From Pomphorhynchus laevis (lineage: Eukaryota > Acanthocephala > Palaeacanthocephala > Echinorhynchida > Pomphorhynchidae): a DNA stretch of 64,000 bases. Below the pieces are notes generated by a model that saw only the letters and a program-made list of their open reading frames with translations, was not told the DNA's origin and made no database searches. Below are positions 24,901-31,720 of this stretch, piece by piece. Position 1 is the first letter of the stretch; every line of letters begins with the position of its first letter. The DNA lies in contig WNNJ02003028.1 of NCBI GenBank assembly GCA_012934845.2, forward strand, positions 310,001-374,000, in the 5' to 3' direction. Made by a program: the position numbers and the translations under genes.

Positions 24901-27900
24901 TCGATTGGCGAATTTCCTGTAGGAATGTATGAGCTGGAATTGCTGACATTGTACAACTGTCGCTGCAGACCTGTCCGAACAAGCAAATGCAAACGAAAAG
25001 CGAGAACTCGTAAATTATGCTATGGATATATCTGCTTTTGTTTTTACTTGGACATTACTTCTTGAAATTCATTGATATTCTTTCGAATAACCAAGTTGCT
25101 TAATGAGGTTCGATTCAGAAGGATGGTAGAACCGTGGTTTCAAAATCGCACATGTTCGACAATTATCGATTACTTTTCTGACATTGTCAAGTGAATAGGG
25201 TAAGTTTCGGGCTTTGAAATAATGGTTTAATCATGTAAGCACCCGTATAAATTATCAGTTTAAAATATCAGGTTTCGCCCCTATTCATAAACCCAACACA
25301 AGCGTATTCTTTAAATCTAATTATAATTAAACACATCAAAATAGTTATATATGGATTTAATTTATTATTGCAGACACGTATTGCTTTTCATTAATTTCAT
25401 TGTAAAAATTTGTATTCAAATCACGGATATTTATTTAATTGCCAGCAGTTTATACTTAATTTATTGATTTTTAAATTTTCTTGAATTCCAAAATTTACAT
25501 TTCATTTTAACTGATACAAATAGCTGAATTCCATGCTTATAACAACATTAAATTTAAAATAGGCATCTAATTTTAAATTACTTTGATATCCCGTTTTATT
25601 TGGTCAACTTTTAAATATAAAACAATCTTTTTAGATATACGTTGTTATCAATCATATATGGATAAAGACCTTGCATCAAAGCTGAAGCGTAGCTTGAATT
25701 TACTTCTAATTATATTTTGATAATTTATATGATCGTTTGTGCATGATCAATATATAATATATCATGTACTATAAATGTACTATATCATGTAGAGCCTAGT
25801 TAGCCTCTATCTAGTAAGTGGCTAACTAGATAGAATGATAATGTTATGAGGTTTCGTCTCCTATTCCTGAACCAAATAAAGCAATATTCCTCATTCTAAC
25901 ACAATGTATTTTATTTAATATCAATATATAAGAATATTCCACTTAAAAGCTTTAATTTACTTTTAATTATATTTTGATAATTTATATTTTAAAAGATTTT
26001 GTCTGACATTTTATAGTTAACAATTTACAAAAAATAATGCCGAATTCATATCGTAATTAGTTTCAGTATTTCTAAGTAGTCAAATTACAGAGAAAACAAT
26101 GTTCAAAGTTGAAAAATGATATCAGTAAAACACTTCAGATTACTTAGCTGAGGCATCATATTTTGTACAATAAATAAATTAAATTTGGAACTAACATATT
26201 ATCAGGTTTTCGGCATTATTCATCAGGATTTTGGCATTATTCATCAACTTAGCCAATTAGGGCCAATTTTAAGTCAATGAAGTAATACACCTGATGTAAT
26301 TTGATTATCTAGCGTATGTTTTTATTCTAAAAAATAGATTTATCTTTACGTGGCAAATGCGTCCTGACGCACACTTACATGACCACCAAGGAAAAACACT
26401 GGTCTAAATCATGATTCAAGAAGGTGGGAACGGAGTCAAGCCAACTTTTTGAGAACGTGGAGTAAGAGGGAATGACGGGAACGCAGCGATAGAGAGGTGG
26501 GGCGAGTGTTGTCTAAGAAAGGAAGGTTGATGAACAATGGGGAGCTGACAGCGATATGACAAAAAGTAACGAGAAGGCGGAGTTAGATGCGGATGTCGAT
26601 AGTGGGCTAGGAGAGTTTGCCCACTAAGTTGCTTAGAATAGTTGACCTACTATTCTAACACAGAGTAAATTATTTACTATTCATTAAAGCATTCTACTTA
26701 AAAGTTTTAATTTATTTTTAAAAATATTTTAAATTAATTTAAAAATGACTCTATTCATACATTAAAAGTCTTATGCAATGGAGAGGACTTTAACCACAGC
26801 TGGAAGCAGTCCCCGAAACAATTTCTTTTGAACGGGTGACAACACAAGTAAATCAGATGCTTGCCGGATATAGTATGTTGCATCATATTTGAAAAAAGGA
26901 TGAAGCGAACATCTTTCGACAATTGTATATTAAATAGTGCTCCAACATATCAGTGAAAATCCGCATCATGTTACTTCGATTAACACGAGACATGAAGACG
27001 CAACAAATACGAAGATCGTATAAATAAAGTGGACTACAGTACGTTCTGTCTGATAGTTGCAGCTTCAACTGGTGGGATCGGGCCACCAGCAGATGTCATC
27101 ATCAAAGCGATTGCGTGGAAGTTATATGAAAAATAGGCAGCCTACTACTCTGATTCGGTCGCCTGGTTGCGAACAAAACAAAGCATATTCCTTGCAAGAG
27201 CAGTTTCCATGTGGTTGTGAGCACCCCCGATACGTCAGGCATATACCTATCGTGACCTCCGAGAATGTAGAGGCGCAAATACGGATCACGCAAAGTACTC
27301 TGTCGATCGCCTCAAATGATCTGCTTTAGCAAGGATTTGTTTAATCTAACGCCATATTGAAGATGTACTATGCTAATTTTTATGATTGTTGCTCCATAGG
27401 AGACTTGTAGCATTATCTTTGAAAAATAATGTTATTTTAGAAAATATTAATAATTAATTATTAATCAATTATTAATTAATAATTAATTATTATGACAATA
27501 ATATTTAAAATTAATTTAAAAGGAGTTATCTATTCATGAAGAGTACAGCTTAGTTTAAGATTCATAAAGTAGATCACAGACTAGCTGAAAGACCTGGTGT
27601 CCCAAACTGTAATTTGATATAATGAGGTTATTAAAAACAGCATTATTTTCTACAAGGTGTCACCTAAATAAGCCATTTAAATTAGGTAGATTAATAAGAT
27701 TTTGACGTTTCATCGAACTTGGGCATTCGATTGAGGAATCCAACGAATCTATCGAACCTGTATATTCGATTGTGGAATCTAACGTACATTCAATAGTGAG
27801 AACAATATCTACATACAACCTGATCCCTTCAGGATATTCCGATATATTTATTTTTAAAGGTGTTTGTTCAGCCAAATCGACTTGGGAAGTCATCATGCGG

Positions 27901-29932
27901 TGTTGATGATTTACTTTCTATCCTTATCCGTGAACTATCCGACGTACTTGCACTTCCATTAGATAATATATTTAGAGCTTCTCTTGATTTATCATATATT
28001 CTTACCGACTGGAAAAATAAGTAGTTTGCCCAATATTCAAGAAAGGTGATAAGACTGAAGTTAAGAATTACTAACCAATGAGCTTTACATGTGTTTGTTG
28101 TAGAGAAATAGAGTGATTGGTGACGAAGCATGTTGAAGTAGTGCTAGATTCTGCGAAATTCTTATATGAGAGTCAGCACTAATTTCGGAAGAAACACCCA
28201 GTTACTAACTTGATATTGAGTAGTGAATCGTAATCTCTTTTGATAGAATCTCTTGTTCAGTAGAATAATAATGCAAATATACATTTTCTAGGGCATTCGA
28301 ATGTGTTATAAACCATAGGTTACTAGCCAAATTGGCTATGTTGTCATTGAGCCAGCTTGCTATTAAATAAATTGCGTAAATGTATGTTCGCTGTTCGTAT
28401 AAACGATGTCACGTCAACTTGGTATATTATTTGTGGTGTTCCACAAGGATATGTTCTAAGTCCAACTTTTAATATTTATATTAAATAAGTTACCTAGTTT
28501 TTTAACATCAAATACACTGGAAGGCCCACCATCCACATTCACATCCAACTTTGCCTTTTTATCGTATACTTTATGTGTGGCTAAAAAATAAACCGAAGCG
28601 CATATTATTAAAAAGAACCTTATTACATAAGGTTCTTTTTTAGACACAATAGCACATATATATATTTAAGGCTATTAATGGATTTCTTGATAAATGTTTT
28701 AAAAAAGTTGCTTAAATTTAAACTTGAAAGGTTTTTAACATAATTTGTGCATATGAATGTAATATATGCACTCTTATATTTGATAAAAACTTCTTACGTC
28801 AGCGTAAGTTTTATGTCGGGATCACGACAGTCCGTTTTGGTAGAAAACTGCTACACTAAAATTTAGCATTTCAACTGTGTGATGTGATACCTATCTAGCT
28901 GCGTTTCTGAAAAAAAATCTTTCTTTGTCACTGAATATGACAGAATTTGTCTCTGAATATAATGATGAGTAAACTGCCTTCTCTTCCTACAAAAATGTAA
29001 TGTTTTGCAAAAACGAGAACGCACTGTAAGTGTATGCATTAGAAGCTTTTTAGAACAATCACTTGAGCACATCTAGGAAATCAGTATTGATAAGTATAGA
29101 TGCTTCTTAAAAATAATTTATTACAGTTGAATTATTATATACAAGCTCACTATTACAATAATTCAAATCAATTGACTGAAACAGAAGGCATATTTTTACT
29201 ATCTTAGTATATTACAGGCAAGCTTTGATTTAGTATTTTGAATTTTTATGATAATTCATTATTTTATGATAATTCATTATTTTCTGGAATTTTTAACTTT
29301 AGGAATGCAAATGCTTAGAATATTTTTTATAAAGTATGTTGGAAGCAAAGACAAATACTTAATCTTTCCCGTATTTGAGTATCCTCGACATCAAATCCTT
29401 AGTGTGAACCGAGTTTATATCAATTTTATCGCACTGATGAGAAGGAATAATTTCACTACTTAATTTACGGTATCAGGGTGTAGCTGAACTATTCAAATTC
29501 ATTGTAGCTGAATTTATTCGTTGAATTGATTTATTATTGTAATTAAATAAATCGTCAGAGAAGCAGAATATCGAGTGTTGGCTGACTGGATATCAGCCCA
29601 TTTAAGAATTGTATTCTTAAAGTTACTATGCAAAACAGGAGTAATATAAATTTTGAATTTAAATTTATAAATTTTTCAATTTTTTAATTAATGGCATTAT
29701 TTTAATGTTGACTAATAAAATTCGAAAAAGTAGAAATTATTAAAATACACTCGCCACATTACCGGGAAAACATCTGCTGACATTCTTTTAAAGTTTGAGC
29801 TGGAATGTCTCTAAACTCAAAAAGTGGATCGGATACATATAGTCGAGGAGGGGATAGATCACGTGCGTCCGTACAAGAAGACTCGCTGCGTTGCAGCCTA
29901 CGCTGCAGTTTTGATGCAAGGTCTTTATCCAT
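6890..29932 (-). CDS. EFHD: EFHD/swiprosin-like EF-hand protein, five exons (gene span)
   Basis: Joining 29932-29763, 9903-9818, 9773-9712, 9649-9527 and 6988-6890 on the minus strand gives 540 nt, 179 residues plus stop, with GT-AG at every intron and intron phases 2, 1, 0, 0 that all match. The protein starts MDKDLASKLQRRLQ, as EFHD proteins do, has a linker with FEFRDIPAQTLKECQQMF, a degenerate EF-hand loop (residues 59-70, DDDNDKLLDFHQ, Gln in place of the usual Glu at position 12), the family signature EKLGHPQTHL, a canonical EF-hand loop (95-106, DSDDDGKLSFRE), an ARKFFGDQ helix and a basic C-terminal helix, QQWNDAKQRKKSFQDKL. The family consists of Ca2+-binding, actin-associated cytosolic proteins of about 200-240 residues, so this member is short. 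Introns 1 (about 19.9 kb) and 4 (about 2.5 kb) are packed with transposons. Expression is not shown by the sequence. Confidence 0.85.
7382..7445. repeat. Imperfect hairpin with 14-bp perfect inner stem
   Basis: Arms 7393-7406 and 7421-7434 pair perfectly (GTAAAGTCGC with GCGACTTTAC) around a 14-nt loop, and the pairing extends outwards to about 24 bp with a few mismatches (AATCAGC with GCTGATT). It lies in EFHD intron 4, just before an H-repeat copy. Confidence 0.8.
7445..7745 (+). repeat. H-repeat copy 2
   Basis: Starts with AAATATAATACAAATCAG and a CTGAGTCTACGTATTTTATA word. The hairpin block is at about 7630-7682, pairing GGAATAGAGG with CCTCTATTCC type sequence (here GTCTCTATTCC), followed by ACTCAACATAATAGCG and GCTAATGACGTATTTCCTCTGA. 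It lies in EFHD intron 4. Confidence 0.75.
7795..7980 (+). repeat. H-repeat copy 3 (5' part)
   Basis: Carries the upstream half of the H unit: TTGTCGTATCAAGAATACTAG, TTTCAGTATTTCC, GAAAACAAGGTCCATATG, CAGTAGAACAAATAAGATC and GAGTCTACGTATTTTATACT. It stops at 7980, exactly where the inverted repeat shared with 24203 begins, so the unit was cut by that rearrangement. Confidence 0.75.
7981..8725 (+). repeat. Inverted repeat IR5, left arm
   Basis: Reverse-complement match to 23446-24203 over about 745 bp with very few differences, apart from a 13-bp indel from a duplicated GTTAAAACAACAAG word. It holds a unique AT-rich piece (7981-8140), a partial H unit (8150-8270) and a full H unit (8277-8725). 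Confidence 0.85.
8277..8725 (+). repeat. H-repeat copy 4 (complete unit)
   Basis: A 450-bp unit nearly identical to 10395-10855 (plus strand) and 23446-23900 (minus strand). Landmarks in order: GTTAAAACAACAAG, GGCCACACCAGTAAACACC, TAATGTCGTATCAAG, TTTCAGTATTTCTGATAGAG, GAAAACAAGGTCCATATG, CTGAGTCTACGTATTTTATA, then the hairpin GGATTAGCGG...GGCTCCTATTCC and CGACCCAACATAG. No ORF of note. It lies in EFHD intron 4. Confidence 0.85.
8726..9520. other. AT-rich intron 4 DNA of EFHD without a gene
   Basis: Mostly short A/T words. A segment near 8800-8850 (CATTTCGCTTAATAGTTTAAATTTA) resembles the connector between H-repeat units. The words TTTAAAAAATTAAATTTTTTCTGCATCAATTATTTTTC-like at about 8985-9030 recur at 9385-9430 as a direct repeat of about 45 bp. 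Confidence 0.55.
9527..9649 (-). CDS. EFHD: EFHD exon 4
   Basis: Acceptor AATGTAG ends at 9650 and donor GTAACT starts at 9526. The exon codes for residues 107-147, starting FMMVYRRIQTNEIEE (compare FREFLLIFRKAAAGE in the family) and ending ARKFFGDQMTS (compare AKSFFEAKV). Phase 0 at both ends. Confidence 0.85.
9712..9773 (-). CDS. EFHD: EFHD exon 3 (second EF-hand)
   Basis: Acceptor TTTTTAG ends at 9774 and donor GTATAT starts at 9711. The 62-nt exon codes for LKSMIKEFDSDDDGKLSFRE; the Ca2+ loop has Asp, Asp, Asp, Ser and Glu at the expected coordinating positions. The Met before it is split across the intron (A + TG). Confidence 0.9.
9818..9903 (-). CDS. EFHD: EFHD exon 2 (first EF-hand)
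   Basis: Acceptor ATTTAG ends at 9904 and donor GTAATA starts at 9817. The 86-nt exon codes for YDDDNDKLLDFHQIRIFVEK then LGHPQTHL. The first base completes the Arg codon begun in exon 1. The LG.PQTHL signature identifies the EFHD family. Confidence 0.9.
9904..10394. other. 5' edge of... EFHD intron 1 (gene-proximal part, no coding feature)
   Basis: AT-rich intron DNA directly upstream of exon 2 on the gene's strand. A small slightly more GC-rich patch at about 10190-10260 was examined for an extra exon, but its frames close quickly. Confidence 0.5.
10395..10855 (+). repeat. H-repeat copy 5 (complete unit)
   Basis: Nearly identical direct copy of 8277-8725, with GTTAAAACAACAAG doubled at its start, as in the minus-strand copy near 23900. 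The hairpin block is at about 10785-10840. Together with copy 4 it brackets EFHD exons 2-4. Confidence 0.85.
10856..11164. other. Intron 1 DNA with a short direct repeat
   Basis: The words AACACCATTCAGGGTCTGCAC occur at about 10886 and 10921, a direct repeat around TTCATGGTCATT. The rest (to about 11100) is slightly GC-richer, but the minus-strand frames show no recognisable domain. Confidence 0.5.
11165..11500 (+). mobile_element. LINE-B 3' terminal fragment
   Basis: Matches the 3' end of the CR1-like LINE-B at 60.5-61.9 kb: PFLDKSRHIYCSLRFCNSILLHVPNNS, then WNHLTIHIRKSTS, followed by the 3' UTR with TGTAAGCGTGC...CATTTGCAACG and an AATAAAATTATTATTA tail. It is 5'-truncated, as LINE copies usually are. 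It lies in EFHD intron 1, antisense to the gene. Confidence 0.8.
11505..11760 (+). repeat. Inverted repeat IR4, left arm
   Basis: Reverse-complement match to 46580-46865 (coordinate sum about 58340), with landmarks GCGTAGTGTATTGAG, GGAGAGAATTCTATG, GCATGGACATTACC and GTTAGTGTCGTAATGTTCTACG. It is the outer piece of the arm whose inner piece is 15816-17074; LINE-A1 separates the two. Confidence 0.8.
11788..13085 (+). pseudogene. LINE-A1 ORF1 (gag-like, zinc knuckles)
   Basis: The open part 11788-12441 encodes 217 residues with a proline step (VLPPIPKKRNLILIKV) and an RNA-binding-like domain ending FKVSSLRPIV. After a stop the frame resumes at 12472 with three cysteine knuckles: CSRCHKWGHWASSC, CGICGSASC and CSNCGG. 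The third knuckle is completed in another frame by HPAWRRSCSKFK. This order (RNA-binding domain, then three CCHC-type knuckles with HPAW..RC..FK) is typical of Jockey-superfamily ORF1, which coats the element RNA. At least two breaks are visible: the stop at about 12442 and the frameshift at about 12670. Confidence 0.8.
13119..15560 (+). pseudogene. LINE-A1 ORF2 (endonuclease and reverse transcriptase)
   Basis: The endonuclease starts FSLNILQWNSGGASALRLL, with VIVLQETRS (catalytic Glu), LANVYIRPGE, ILGDFNDRTGRW (catalytic Asp) and TSHDLIHW (terminal His-Asp). A one-base shift near 13505 splits it. The RT at 14460-15401 contains DLRPISIQN, FLDFSAAFDRISI, GVPQGSPLSPILY and the active site VVYIDDTTS. 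LINE-A2 has YADD at that site. The C-terminal part continues past 15401 in another frame (RLPSIVRADWILRG type). Frames change near 13505, 14163 and 14440. No RNase H domain is seen. The element is dead. Confidence 0.85.
15816..17074 (+). repeat. Inverted repeat IR1, left arm
   Basis: Reverse complement of 44659-45917 over 1259 bp with constant coordinate sum 61733, so there are almost no indels, and only scattered substitutions. It includes an H-like block (CAGGTTTCGCCCCTTACACC near 16398, AACCCAACACAAGCG) and, at 16590-16824, a segment also found at 22048-22290. The inner edge at 17074 abuts LINE-A2. Confidence 0.9.
17121..18360 (+). pseudogene. LINE-A2 ORF1 (gag-like, zinc knuckles)
   Basis: Starts MYNCCACGGSKTSKICSNS, then GGIIPPIPKAKNLSLVQF (parallel to LINE-A1), then after breaks TNFPTHLEEEDVASLKALFK. 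The knuckles are PHCNICHQWG, split by a shift near 17790 from HWESSC, then CGLCSSGNC and CCNCGDGHPSWSRRCPLFKK. A C-terminal Ser/Pro-rich tail runs to the stop at 18358-18360. It has the same domain order as LINE-A1 ORF1; several frame changes (about 17322, 17790 and 17870) make it non-functional. Confidence 0.75.
18384..20900 (+). pseudogene. LINE-A2 ORF2 (endonuclease and reverse transcriptase)
   Basis: The endonuclease carries LQETRS at about 18490, LANVYIRPGEIHKNRDL, MVLGDFNDRTGRW and TSHDLIRWRI, with a stop right after it at 19033-19035. The linker is broken into several frames. The RT (19640-20692) is open for 350 residues: DLRPISIQNSLVSIYEKAL, FHGFVKGRSVYSAV, FLDFSTAFDRISI, GVPQGSPLSPILY and the catalytic YADDTTALF, followed by a thumb region. 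The C-terminal segment (RGIVRRDWILRGWQTPGG) continues in the +1 frame to 20817. The RT core looks better kept than that of LINE-A1, but the ORF as a whole is broken. Confidence 0.85.
21190..22010 (+). pseudogene. Merlin (IS1595-like) DDE transposase, decayed
   Basis: Block 1 is VEIDECKLGRRKC at about 21330 and holds the first catalytic Asp. Block 2, in another frame, runs RGGD...YFVCTEINQSFNV and ends GTIIYNDCV at about 21530 with the second Asp. Block 3 starts FKHLMVNHSAKFVDLQ at about 21735. The last conserved block reads HTHLIKSTWRQLKQK at about 21850, where Merlin/IS1595 enzymes have N-x-IE-x-x-W, so the third catalytic Glu is Lys here. About 150 bp between blocks 2 and 3 (21557-21705) does not fit the family and looks like an insertion containing a GTCTGGGT...ACCCAGAC hairpin. 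No terminal inverted repeats were identified with confidence. Confidence 0.8.
22012..22290. repeat. Palindrome plus partial third copy of IR1
   Basis: Arms 22012-22041 and 22048-22076 form an imperfect 29-bp stem (AATAAATCCCC... with ...GGGGGATTTATT). From about 22048 to 22290 the sequence matches 44925-45160 in the same direction and 16590-16824 as reverse complement (GTTCAAGACGATTTTCTC, GTGAAATATCGCTCGTAATC). It is therefore a third, truncated copy of the IR1 sequence next to Merlin. Confidence 0.75.
22395..23065 (+). mobile_element. CR1-like LINE 3' fragment
   Basis: RT thumb and C-terminal domain: QHKYLGIIVHRSLKTKLN, ALYCINSVFIRLS, FTSLVEPHLKYYIQACFS, then after breaks LDLKSIIKRG and IIDIWNSLPDEVVAAPSLRK near 22915-22965. 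The 3' end forms a stem, CTATTTCGCTACG-gac-CGTAGCTAAATAG, at 23034-23063, before the next repeat. It is 5'-truncated and broken. Confidence 0.75.
23070..23250 (-). repeat. H-repeat copy 6 (partial, divergent)
   Basis: Reverse-strand match to the upstream half of the H unit: TTTGTTTTCCCAGTAATATAACC, GGAAATACTTGAACTATG, TTTTTCTACTAATTTTCAAGC. It is clearly more diverged than its neighbour at 23446-23900. Confidence 0.65.
23446..24203 (-). repeat. Inverted repeat IR5, right arm, with H-repeat copies 7 and 8
   Basis: Reverse complement of 7981-8725. It contains a complete H unit (about 23446-23900; hairpin GGAATAGGAGCC...CCGCTAATCC at 23458-23515) and a partial unit (23930-24040). Downstream of the hairpin it keeps the longer H end (CAGAGGAAATACGTCATTAGC at about 23405), which is missing from the left arm. 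GTTAAAACAACAAG is doubled, as at 10395. Confidence 0.85.
24204..24562. other. Spacer without recognised coding sequence
   Basis: Begins with a triplicated word, AAATTTTGCAAATAAATT, at 24200-24240; the rest (24250-24560) is of average composition for the window and shows no domain. Confidence 0.5.
24563..25697 (+). repeat. Inverted repeat IR3, left arm
   Basis: Reverse complement of 29899-31004 (coordinate sum 55567-55569). It holds a copy of the DNA upstream of EFHD exon 1 and the first codons of that exon, ending at the word AAGCTGAAGCGTAGC. It overlaps the left arm of IR2 from 25474. Confidence 0.9.
24605..25220 (-). mobile_element. Fossil Ty3/gypsy-like integrase fragment
   Basis: The minus strand carries remains of a retroviral-type integrase: a zinc-binding portion (DNCRTCA, KPRFYHP) and the end of the catalytic core (YIPTGNSPIERANETIW). 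The same fragment occurs on the plus strand at 30340-30960 as part of the paired inverted repeat. It is a broken, old fragment with several breaks; no terminal repeats belong to it here. Confidence 0.7.
25658..25720 (+). pseudogene. Captured start of EFHD exon 1
   Basis: The first 13 codons read MDKDLASKLKRSL, against MDKDLASKLQRRLQ at the real exon, then the frame runs into H-type AT-rich DNA and stops at TGA 25718-25720. About 180 bp of the upstream DNA match as well. It is a copy of the host gene's 5' end, in opposite orientation to the gene, inside its own intron 1. Confidence 0.8.
26345..26640 (-). mobile_element. LINE-B 3' fragment (inside IR2 left arm)
   Basis: The minus strand carries the LINE-B 3' end, with the stem region TGTGCGTCAGGACGCATTTGCC and the upstream coding remains. 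The matching copy is at 41670-41960 on the plus strand, as the inverted arm. Confidence 0.75.
27030..27330 (+). pseudogene. Retroelement C-terminal tail-like fragment
   Basis: One frame reads AASTGGIGPPADVIIKAIAW, then YYSDSVAWLRTKQSIFLARA, resembling a conserved tail found after reverse transcriptases in many invertebrate elements (GG.GP...FYK.LA......WLR..L.FALLRS). I recognise the pattern but cannot name the family. The inverted twin is at 40978-41280 on the minus strand. Other frames of the same DNA are open, but I give them no weight. Confidence 0.4.
28610..28640. repeat. Perfect 14-bp stem hairpin with 3-nt loop
   Basis: AAAAAGAACCTTAT, then TAC, then the exact reverse complement. It lies just past the inner edge of the IR2 left arm, where the two arms stop matching. 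Confidence 0.85.
28641..29762. other. EFHD intron 1, exon 1-proximal part; no gene recognised
   Basis: AT-rich single-copy-looking DNA. Two frames of about 70 codons (28863-29072 minus, 29248-29463 plus) have no recognisable features. A short tandem word (TTTTATGATAATTCATTAT) is doubled at 29245-29285. Confidence 0.5.
29763..29932 (-). CDS. EFHD: EFHD exon 1 (start codon)
   Basis: ATG is at 29932-29930, the first ATG after an in-frame stop roughly 14 codons upstream. The exon reads MDKDLASKLQRRLQRSESSC, continues ARDLSPPRLYVSDPLFEF and ends KECQQMFS plus two bases of Arg before donor GTAATG at 29762. The DLASKL.RRL start is typical of the family's N-terminus. The first 35 bp and the upstream DNA are also present at 25474-25697 and 42614-42833. 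Only this copy continues into the rest of the exon and a donor site. Confidence 0.8.
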
Positions 29933-31004
29933 ATACGAATGATAACAACGAATATATCTAAAAATATTGTTTTATATTTAAAAGTTGACCAAATAAAACA
30001 GTATATCAAAGTAATTTGAAATTAGGTGCCTATTTTAAATTTAATGTTGTTATAAGCATGGAATTCAACTATTTGTATCAGTTAAAATGAAATGTAAATT
30101 TTGGAATTCAAGAAAATTTAAAAATCAATAAATTAAGTATTCACTGCTGGCAATTAAATAAATATCCGTGATTTGAATACAAATTTTTACAATGAAATTA
30201 ATGAAAAGCAATACGTGTCTGCAATAATTAGTTAAATCCATATATAACTATTAACTATTAAACCCATAATAAGGGTTTAGGAATATAGGGGCGAAACCTG
30301 ATATTTTAAACTGATAATTTATATGGGTGCTTACATGATTAAACCATTATTTCAAAGCCCGAAACTTACCCTATTCACTTGACAATGTCAGAAAAGTAAT
30401 CGATAATTGTCGAACATGTGCGATTTTGAAACCACGGTTCTACCATCCTTCTGAATCGAACCTCATTAAGCAACTTGGTTATTCGAAAGAATATCAATGA
30501 ATTTCAAGAAGTAATGTCCAAGTAAAAACAAAAGCAGATATATTCATAGCATAATTTACGAGTTCTCGCTTTTCGTTTGCATTTGCTTGTTCGGACAGGT
30601 CTGCAGCGACAGTTGTACAATGTCAGCAATTCCAGCTCATACATTCCTACATGAAATTCGCCAATCGAACGTGCAAATGAAACGATCTGGCGAGGCATCG
30701 AGTTGTCCATCGTATCTAGGATGTTACCGATCACACTCTCAAACAAATATATTCCGATAGCACTCACTAAATTTGTTCACTTATATGTGTGTCGACAAAT
30801 TGCACTCTTCACGAGCGCTTTTTTAAATTTGAACGACGGCTCGGTTCAAATGCAAACTGCAAACATTCCTTAGTGGTCGATGGAACAAGGATTAATGGTT
30901 TTAAAAAACACGGACTGAGTAAGACAAACTAACATGTCGAGGACCAAGTAAAATGGATAGTACAGCTACTCGACAGTAACGTAATAACAGTTCGAATATA
31001 GCAC
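29899..31004 (-). repeat. Inverted repeat IR3, right arm (upstream region of EFHD)
   Basis: Reverse complement of 24563-25697. It starts inside exon 1 of EFHD and covers about 1.07 kb upstream, including whatever promoter the gene uses. It contains an H-type block (GGGTTTAGGAATATAGGGGCGAAACCTG at 30270-30300) and the integrase fossil. Confidence 0.9.
30340..30960 (+). mobile_element. Fossil Ty3/gypsy-like integrase fragment (second copy)
   Basis: The plus strand carries a readable integrase segment: NLPYSLDNVRKVIDNCRTCA, then KPRFYHP, ESNLIK and a core remnant with SSRFSFAFACSD, matching the class of integrases with LIKATQPFERLS-type linkers. It is the twin of 24605-25220. It is broken, with several breaks, and lies 0.4-1.0 kb upstream of the EFHD start. 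Confidence 0.7.
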
Positions 31005-31720
31005 TACAATTTAATTAAATTAATGAAAATCAATACTTGTCTGTAAACATTAATTAAATCTATATATAACTATTTTGATGTGTTTAATTGTAATAGAATA
31101 TTTTGATATTGAAGTATTTATTATAGAAAAAGTCATCCAATTTTATCCGATGAATAGCCTACTCTTTACCGTCAAAATTTTAAAATCGCAAAGTTTTAAG
31201 CCCGTCAAATTTTTCGATTAAAATTTCAGTCATTTTTTAGACAAAACTTGTTGATTAGTTCACATTTTAATATTATAAATAAAAATGTTTTATACAAAAA
31301 AAAACAATTTTTAAAAGTTTTTGACATCATTTGATAAAAGCTAACACAAGTTCGTAGAAATTCAGTTAAAGTAATGGTGATAAGAAATTTATTAAAATTA
31401 ATTAATTAAAATTTGTTAATTGAGAAATTACCAAAAAATAATAAAATATTGGTTCTCCTGACGATTACAGTCGCGCAGAATATGTCGAAACACTGATATT
31501 CTTTTATGAAAATGAAGTTATATCGATAATTGCTTGACAATTGCGAATCTGTTAATCGCTAAAATAATGAAAATAAATCCACCGTTATTTGGTTTTAATC
31601 GTAACAATTAATTAAAGCAGCTATTCATCCTGAAGAAATAAATGTAGACTATCAAACACCTTATTTTCAGTATGAAAATGCATATAAAAACACGTTTTGT
31701 CGTAAAATATACTCAAATAG
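31005..31720. other. AT-rich spacer, no gene recognised
   Basis: Single-copy-looking AT-rich DNA. The first 80 bp repeat words from the IR3 region (AATACTTGTCTGTAAACATTAATTAAATC against AATACGTGTCTGCAATAATTAG...), so a further broken copy of that repeat starts here. Confidence 0.45.

Larger units (their letters stand above)
25474..28572 (+). repeat. Inverted repeat IR2, left arm (3.1 kb)
   Basis: Reverse complement of 39736-42833 with coordinate sum 68307 (68308 near the inner end), so there is essentially one 1-bp indel over 3.1 kb and few substitutions. It contains the EFHD start copy, two H-like blocks (25850 and 26040-26180), LINE-B fragments (26345-26640 and 28490-28565) and a retroelement tail fragment (27030-27330). 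The near identity points to a recent duplication or to gene conversion between the arms. Confidence 0.95.

Noticed and set aside
24835-25065. 76-codon plus-strand frame with its twin 30504-30767
   Set aside because: It is the reverse strand of the integrase fossil; the sense reading on the other strand explains the openness.
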